Assembly: GCA_028284105.1 (NCBI GenBank)
Contig: JANQSK010001030.1
Coordinates: 1 to 5,519 of the forward strand
Direction: 5' to 3'
DNA length: 5,519 nucleotides
Source of the DNA: Anaerolineae bacterium
Lineage (GTDB): Bacteria > Chloroflexota > Anaerolineae > Promineifilales > Promineifilaceae
Shown here: positions 1 to 3,668 of the stretch, in pieces
How positions within the stretch are numbered: position 1 is the stretch's first letter
How the letters are laid out: every line of letters starts with the position of its first letter
Position numbers and translations under genes: made by a program
Notes under the pieces: model-generated
Seen by the model: only the letters and a program-made list of their open reading frames with translations
Database searches by the model: none
What the model was told of the DNA's origin: nothing

Positions 1-828
1 AACCGAGATGGAATCGATGATCGCGTTAAGCCACAGTTTTTCCTCCCCAAAGATGTTGATGAATTGCGGGTCTTTTTAGAAATGCCAGATGGCACAGAGT
101 TTCCAATTACAGAGTTGGAGCGTGATGTGCCGGCGACAAAAGAAGGGATGCATATTTTTAATTGGGATGGCGGTGTTGATGATGGGGCAACTCCACCACC
201 TGACGGCACCTATCCATTGGTCGTGATGGCCCGTGATGCAGAAGGTCAGCGTATTCGTCTAGAAGATGAGCTAACGATTCAATTTGGTGGTGTGCCCCGT
301 GCTGATATTTTTGCACCCCCAACAGGAGAAACCCTGTCGTTTGACGCAACGGCCGTATTTCTCTGTGACACACTTCAATTCACATTAACCGTACGAAACT
401 ATGGAACCACACCTGTTCGGACCAGTGGTCCAGCCCCTGGCACAGTTTACGACTCAACATGGAATTACAATACGGTCGGATGGCCAACAGAATCAGGCGT
501 CTTCCGAGTAGGTATTGGCTTTGAAAACGAACTTTCTCCTTACCCTTATCGATGGGCCGTTGGTGACTTAAGTGACCTAGAAAAAATTGGTGATAGCTAT
601 TATCTCATGCCTGGAGAACGCGCCATTGTAACGGGCGGTATTCGGGTTGTCGATGAATTTGGTGTTCGTAATCCTCAGCCGATGTGGGCAGGTCTTATTC
701 ATGAAGATGTTGAAATCTCACAATTTAACAATCATGTTGATCCCCACGCGATCCTCATTGATATCCCAGACGAATCCAGTCGAGAAGATTGTGAGGCACG
801 CGATGTTCCACAGCGGGTCGGTGAGTGA
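1..828 (+). CDS. C-terminal part of a surface protein with a FlgD-like Ig domain (5' partial)
   Basis: The frame is open from the first base of the window to a TGA at 826-828, so the true start lies upstream; a TTG at 64 is an internal Leu codon. 275 codons are visible. The first residues (NRDGIDD) resemble a calcium-binding Asp-rich loop of the thrombospondin type 3 kind. Residues about 19-95 look like a FlgD-type Ig fold: the FNWDGG turn at 53-58 and DGTYP at 68-72, followed by a strand ending in a charged tail, are the family's usual signature (W-D-G ... P-D-G-T-Y). Residues about 100-255 form a second beta-rich domain with a TLTVRNYGTTPV segment, as in CARDB-like or other Ig-like domains of exported proteins; I do not recognise it precisely. 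No membrane anchor or sorting motif is visible at the C-terminus. The role is inferred to be extracellular or periplasmic. It is translationally coupled to the glycosyltransferase that follows. Confidence 0.85.
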   Translation, partial: NRDGIDDRVKPQFFLPKDVDELRVFLEMPDGTEFPITELERDVPATKEGMHIFNWDGGVDDGATPPPDGTYPLVVMARDAEGQRIRLEDELTIQFGGVPRADIFAPPTGETLSFDATAVFLCDTLQFTLTVRNYGTTPVRTSGPAPGTVYDSTWNYNTVGWPTESGVFRVGIGFENELSPYPYRWAVGDLSDLEKIGDSYYLMPGERAIVTGGIRVVDEFGVRNPQPMWAGLIHEDVEISQFNNHVDPHAILIDIPDESSREDCEARDVPQRVGE

Positions 829-1760
829 TGAATCAAATGGATATTGCAGTCGTCATCGTCAGTTGGAACGTTCGCGATTATGTGATCGACTGTTTGCGTT
901 CCGTTTATGCAGAATTTCAAAAAGCCGGTGTCAATGGGGGCATTTGGCTGATTGATAATGCCTCCACCGATGGAACAATTGCATTAGTTCGAGACCTCTT
1001 TCCACAAACCCATATTATCGAAAATGAAGGCAACGTTGGCTTTGCGCGAGCTAATAATCAAGGTATTGAAGCCGCCAAACCATTTGCTCCTCGCTACTAT
1101 TTTTTACTGAATCCTGATACGAAGTTGCAATCTGGCTCCCTACGAAAGTTAGTAGACAGCATTGAAACATTACCTGATGCTGGCATGGTTGGGGCACGGT
1201 TGGTGTATGGAAACGGCCGTTTTCAACACAGCGCCTTTTGCTTCCCCGGGATTATTCAACTCACGTTTGATCTGTTCCCCATGCCGGCAAGACTGTATGA
1301 ATCACGCTGGAACGGCCGTTATCCCCGAACTTTGTATCAGCATGATCAACCTCCATTCCCTGTTGATTTTCCATTAGGTGCAACCATGCTAGTGCGGGCT
1401 GACGTGACTGAAAGCACCAACGGCATGGATGAATCATTCCATATGTACTGTGAAGAAATCGATTGGTGCTGGCGAATTCATCAAGCAGGATGGAAAATTT
1501 ACACGGTCCCTGCCGCGGAGATTGTGCATTATGGGGGGGAAAGCAGTAAACAAATCCCAGCACAATCCATCATTAATTTATGGCGTAGCCGTATTAAACT
1601 GTATCAACGACACCATACACCGCTACGCTTCCGTATTGCTAAGAAATTGGTCAAAATTGGATTGAGCCGCAAAGCGGATCATGAAGAAAGCCCTAATATC
1701 CAAGAAGCGTATCATGAAGCGATTCGTTTGTGGGAAGAAAGCTCAGTTCGGGCAGGATAA
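828..1760 (+). CDS. GT2 family glycosyltransferase, rhamnosyltransferase-like
   Basis: 310 residues, the usual length for single-domain GT-A enzymes of family 2 that move an activated sugar to a lipid-linked or polysaccharide acceptor at the cytoplasmic membrane face. The N-terminal nucleotide-binding strand is VVIVSWN, followed by DNAST (43-47), GNVGFARANNQG (68-79), NPD (95-97, the metal-binding DxD equivalent), PLGATMLVR (182-190) and the acidic acceptor/catalytic motif CEEIDWCWR (208-216), then HYGGES (234-239). This order of motifs is that of the RfbF/WbbL-like rhamnosyltransferase group, but the donor sugar cannot be read from sequence. The ATG at 828 shares its A with the TGA stop of the upstream gene. 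A GTG at 825 would give one more residue and a four-base overlap; I prefer ATG because it follows the GGTGAG stretch more naturally. No transmembrane helix is evident. Two ACGGCCGT palindromes lie 99 bases apart in the gene, both read as Asn-Gly-Arg. Confidence 0.93.
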   Translation: MNQMDIAVVIVSWNVRDYVIDCLRSVYAEFQKAGVNGGIWLIDNASTDGTIALVRDLFPQTHIIENEGNVGFARANNQGIEAAKPFAPRYYFLLNPDTKLQSGSLRKLVDSIETLPDAGMVGARLVYGNGRFQHSAFCFPGIIQLTFDLFPMPARLYESRWNGRYPRTLYQHDQPPFPVDFPLGATMLVRADVTESTNGMDESFHMYCEEIDWCWRIHQAGWKIYTVPAAEIVHYGGESSKQIPAQSIINLWRSRIKLYQRHHTPLRFRIAKKLVKIGLSRKADHEESPNIQEAYHEAIRLWEESSVRAG

Positions 1761-1769
1761 GAGAGCAGT

Positions 1770-2513
1770 ATGCCTAAATTAACGGCCGTTATTCTCACCC
1801 TGAACGAGGCGAGGCATATCCATGATTGTGTCAAAAGCTTAGAGTGGGCTGATGAAGTTGTTGTGTTTGATTCGCATAGCGATGATGATACAGTAGAGAT
1901 AGCAAAACAAGCTGGAGCCACCGTCATTCAATCTAAATTTGAAAATTATGCTCAGCAACGGAATGCGGCTTTAGATTCCATTGAAACGGATTGGGTCTTT
2001 TTTGTGGATGCAGATGAACGTGGCAATGAGGCTGTTGAAAAAGAGATTCGTGACAAGATAGCAAATTATTCGGAGGCTGCTTGGCACATTCCTCGCCATA
2101 ATTATATTTTTGGCAACTTGACGCTAGGTGCGGGGTGGTTTCCCGATTACCAACTTCGCTTATTAAAGCACACTAAAGTTCGCTACTATCGACCTGTCCA
2201 CGAAATCGCAGAAGTTGAGGGTGAAATAGGATATCTTGATAATCCGATTGTTCACTACAATTATATTGATCCTCCACATTTCCATAAAAAGCAACGCGCA
2301 TATTCAACCTATGATGCAAAGATATTGAAAGAGCAGGGAGTTCGGCCAAAGCCACACAACTTTATTTTGCAACCGTTGCGACAATTTTACTGGCGTTACG
2401 TAACACTAGATGGATACAAAGATGGCCTGCATGGATTGCGGCTAAGCCTTTTTATGACCTATTATGAATGGGTCAAATATCGTAAATTGGCTTGGTTTTG
2501 GCGTAAGCGTTAA
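1770..2513 (+). CDS. GT2 family glycosyltransferase, WaaE/LgtF-like
   Basis: 247 residues, complete. It matches the short GT2 subgroup that includes LPS-core beta-1,4-glucosyltransferases (LgtF, WaaE/KdtX): LTAVILTLNEARHI at the N-terminus, EWADEVVVFDSHSDDDT (25-41), an AQQRNAAL segment (61-68) and the metal-binding VDADER (79-84). The C-terminal part has the subgroup's HYNYIDPPHFHKKQRAY stretch (162-178) and a conserved tail with LDGYKDGLHGLRLS, followed by a basic aromatic end (KYRKLAWFWRKR) likely to sit against the membrane. Substrates cannot be deduced. The start at 1770 lies nine bases after the previous stop, with GAGAG at 1761-1765 as a fair ribosome binding site, so the two transferases should be co-translated and may act in sequence on one glycan. 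An ACGGCCGT palindrome at 1782 lies within the first codons, read as Thr-Ala-Val. Confidence 0.92.
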   Translation: MPKLTAVILTLNEARHIHDCVKSLEWADEVVVFDSHSDDDTVEIAKQAGATVIQSKFENYAQQRNAALDSIETDWVFFVDADERGNEAVEKEIRDKIANYSEAAWHIPRHNYIFGNLTLGAGWFPDYQLRLLKHTKVRYYRPVHEIAEVEGEIGYLDNPIVHYNYIDPPHFHKKQRAYSTYDAKILKEQGVRPKPHNFILQPLRQFYWRYVTLDGYKDGLHGLRLSLFMTYYEWVKYRKLAWFWRKR

Positions 2514-2552
2514 AGGTCAATTTCTTTTCAAGATTTTTTGAAGGATTGAATA

Positions 2553-2786
2553 ATGCGATTATCAGTAGATTGTCAAATTAGTGAAACGGGTGTTGTGAAA
2601 GTCCAGAAGATTAAACAGGGAGATCGCTGGATTCGTGTAGGTCAAGGGAGACAGTGGCAAGATAAAAACGGCCGTCATGTGCTTATTATGCTTCCTACAG
2701 AAGAGGTGTGGGAAATTATCATGCGGCCAGACACCTTAATTTGGGAAAAAGCGTCCAATAGTAGTCGCCGCTCAATGCTAGTTTAG
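2553..2786 (+). CDS. Small protein of unknown function, 77 residues
   Basis: I do not recognise this family. Support for a real gene: GAAGGA at 2540-2545 with seven bases before the ATG, a 39-base gap after the second glycosyltransferase, and an ACGGCCGT palindrome at 2668 in frame as Asn-Gly-Arg, as in neighbouring genes. The protein is soluble and probably beta-rich, alternating hydrophobic and polar residues: RLSVDCQIS, VVKVQKI, RWIRVGQGRQW, an NGR turn at 39-41, then RHVLIMLP and a short helix-like EEVWEIIMRP. Four Trp residues in 77 is high. The last ten residues are polar and likely disordered (NSSRRS). There is no signal peptide or membrane helix. Position suggests it is the last gene of the glycosyltransferase operon. 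It could be a small accessory or regulatory protein, but the sequence gives no function. Confidence 0.75.
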   Translation: MRLSVDCQISETGVVKVQKIKQGDRWIRVGQGRQWQDKNGRHVLIMLPTEEVWEIIMRPDTLIWEKASNSSRRSMLV

Positions 2787-2790
2787 AAAT

Positions 2791-2811
2791 AAAAAAAGCC
2801 CCCAAGGGCTT
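2791..2811 (-). terminator. Intrinsic terminator of the minus-strand repeat gene
   Basis: Read on the minus strand, AAGCCC (2811-2806) and GGGCTT (2801-2796) pair as a six-base stem around the loop TTGG, followed directly by five more T residues (2795-2791). This is a standard Rho-independent shape and lies 50 bases past the stop of the minus-strand gene. The U-tract ends four bases from the stop codon of the convergent 77-residue gene. On the plus strand the same hairpin is not followed by a T-run, so it should serve mainly the minus strand. Confidence 0.8.
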
Positions 2812-2849
2812 CAAGTTAAAAGTTCATATCTTTCAAAACATTTGGGGGC
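2798..2849. repeat. Inverted repeat GCCCCCAA ... TTGGGGGC overlapping the terminator
   Basis: GCCCCCAA at 2798-2805 and TTGGGGGC at 2842-2849 are perfect eight-base complements 36 bases apart. The left arm shares its bases with the short terminator stem, so a transcript can form either the compact hairpin or the longer one. On the minus strand both structures end against the U-tract. On the plus strand the long hairpin may act as a weak 3' end for the operon, though no T-run follows. Confidence 0.6.
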
Positions 2850-2861
2850 AATTTGATACCG

Positions 2862-3104
2862 TTACTTCTCTTTTTTCTTTTCCCGATCTTCTCTTTTCTT
2901 TTCAGATGATGAGAAGAAGCGGTCACCAGTTGATGCATTCAACTTGAGAGCTCCATTCGAGAAATATTCATCTCCACTACGTCCATCTTTTTTGAGAATC
3001 CCATTCTCAAAATATTCATCCCCAGTCGATCCATTCTTTTTGAGTTGACCATTTGGGTAAAATTCATCCCCCGAGCTCCCATTTTTAGTCATTGACCAAA
3101 ACAT
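2862..3104 (-). CDS. Small repeat protein with 16-residue GDE[YF]-NG-LKK repeats and a charged tail
   Basis: 80 residues. After a short leader (MFWSMTK) come three full 16-residue repeats at 8-23, 24-39 and 40-55, plus a decayed fourth at 56-64. The consensus is [N/D]-G-[S/R]-[S/T]-G-D-E-[Y/F]-[Y/F]-x-N-G-x-L-K-K. The fourth keeps STGDRFF but loses NGxLKK and runs into Ser-Ser-Ser and a Lys/Arg/Glu tail (EKKREDREKKKEK) that is probably helical or disordered. The YPNGQLKK part recalls MORN_2/YwqK-type repeats, but the period is shorter and the GDE core is different, so no family is assigned. The ATG at 3104 is chosen over the Met codon at 3092 because GGAGG lies six bases upstream. There is no signal peptide or membrane segment. 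The gene is convergent to the glycosyltransferase operon, has its own terminator, and sits in AT-rich DNA unlike its neighbours, which hints at separate origin. Likely a binding or scaffold protein; function unknown. Confidence 0.82.
   Translation of the reverse strand: MFWSMTKNGSSGDEFYPNGQLKKNGSTGDEYFENGILKKDGRSGDEYFSNGALKLNASTGDRFFSSSEKKREDREKKKEK
2913..3083 (-). repeat. Tandem 48-base coding repeats
   Basis: Units at 3083-3036, 3035-2988 and 2987-2940, with a partial fourth at 2939-2913, encode the 16-residue protein repeats. The best kept DNA core is GGGGATGAATnTT or GGAGATGAATATTT, followed by AATGG and CTCAA. The units share residues but differ at many third positions, so the array is old or under protein-level selection rather than a recent slippage product. 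Confidence 0.85.
2990..3012. repeat. Perfect 10-base inverted repeat inside the repeat gene
   Basis: TTTTGAGAAT at 2990-2999 and ATTCTCAAAA at 3003-3012 are exact complements around a three-base CCC loop. It lies in the second protein repeat, over the codons for F-E-N-G-I-L-K. The other repeats do not keep this pairing. No T-run follows in the sense direction of the gene, so it does not look like a terminator. Confidence 0.6.
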
Positions 3105-3110
3105 AGCTAA

Positions 3111-3115
3111 CCTCC
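3111..3115 (-). promoter_or_regulatory. Strong Shine-Dalgarno GGAGG for the repeat protein
   Basis: The minus strand reads GGAGG, then TTAGCT, then ATG. The core match and six-base spacing are close to ideal. It fixes the start at 3104 rather than at the second Met codon and is strong support that this short gene is translated. Confidence 0.8.
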
Positions 3116-3123
3116 GTTACAAG

Positions 3124-3140
3124 TTCACAACTTTTGTGAA
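3124..3140. promoter_or_regulatory. 17-base palindrome TTCACAA-CTT-TTGTGAA, possible operator
   Basis: Perfect seven-base arms around a three-base centre, located 20 bases upstream of the repeat gene start and just before its Shine-Dalgarno. A further TTGTGAA lies at 3231-3237 and a near copy TTCACAT at 3199-3205. The spacing and symmetry suit a dimeric repressor, or an RNA hairpin in the 5' leader that would occlude translation. There is no direct evidence for either. Confidence 0.4.
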
Positions 3141-3617
3141 AACCAAAAAGCATATTGAAAAAGAAATAGCTGAAATTTGGGTTTTCACCGATTAAATTTC
3201 ACATTTCAGAACAATTTTTTCCAAAGTAGTTTGTGAAATTCATAGAATACGCTACCAATAAACAGAACATCTAGTTGCAACCATTCAGTTCCTTAATTGC
3301 ATCAATTGAGATATTGAATTAGATGGGTCAATTTCTTTTGTGCGCAAAGGACACTGAACAGTTACAACGATACCTTTCCCTATAAAATAATTTTATGGAT
3401 CGTTCTATTTTTATTCTGATATTTTGAAAACATTTACAAGATATCCGACTGACAACTCTAACTTTTTAAACTAGAGTACCATAGTGTCTACCAGAATCAT
3501 TGAATAGACTTATAAAAATTGCGCAAATTAAGTGTGAAAATCGCAATACACCATTCGCAAAATAAGCTAAACTCATTTGAGAAGTAAAGAAATAGATCGT
3601 ACATGTTGAGAGAGCAA

Positions 3618-3632
3618 GCTTTTAGCAAAAGC
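3618..3632. repeat. Short inverted repeat GCTTTT-AGC-AAAAGC upstream of the kinase
   Basis: Perfect six-base arms with a three-base loop. It overlaps the proposed -35 hexamer at 3622-3627, so as DNA it could be an operator over the promoter. It could also be a chance hairpin in AT-rich sequence. Confidence 0.35.
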
Positions 3633-3650
3633 AATCACGATTTGTATCAT
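3622..3650 (+). promoter_or_regulatory. Candidate sigma-70-type promoter of the kinase gene
   Basis: TTAGCA at 3622-3627 (four of six to TTGACA) and TATCAT at 3645-3650 (five of six to TATAAT) are separated by exactly 17 bases. Initiation about seven bases downstream would give a leader of only about 12 bases before the ATG at 3669. This agrees with the absence of a visible Shine-Dalgarno there. AT-rich DNA gives such matches by chance, so this is tentative. Confidence 0.35.
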
Positions 3651-3668
3651 TAGTTCCAATCTCACGTC

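Larger units (their letters stand above)
3105..3668. other. AT-rich gene-free region between divergent genes
   Basis: 564 bases between the minus-strand repeat gene and the plus-strand kinase. Stops are frequent in all frames and I see no credible gene, tRNA or CRISPR. It holds the TTGTGAA elements near 3124-3240, a small inverted repeat ACTCTA/TAGAGT (3455-3477), a GCTTTT/AAAAGC hairpin (3618-3632) and a candidate promoter for the kinase. Two related short words, GCGCAAATTAAG near 3521 and TCGCAAAATAAG near 3556, may be incidental. The stretch 3241-3450 shows nothing I can name. A small RNA cannot be excluded. Confidence 0.6.

Noticed and set aside
825..830. GTG at 825 as the start of the first glycosyltransferase
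   Set aside because: It adds only one residue before an ATG. The ATG at 828 overlaps the preceding stop and is the simpler start; the choice does not change the protein's identity.
2913..3083. CRISPR array
   Set aside because: The 48-base units are contiguous, diverged and in a reading frame with no unique spacers. They are protein-coding repeats.
2862..3104. Repeat protein as a YwqK-type antitoxin
   Set aside because: The NG-LKK part is reminiscent, but the 16-residue period and GDE core differ, and no toxin-like partner gene lies beside it.
3381..3388. TATAAAAT as a -10 element of a gene in the intergenic region
   Set aside because: No -35 at usable spacing and no downstream gene within a sensible distance.
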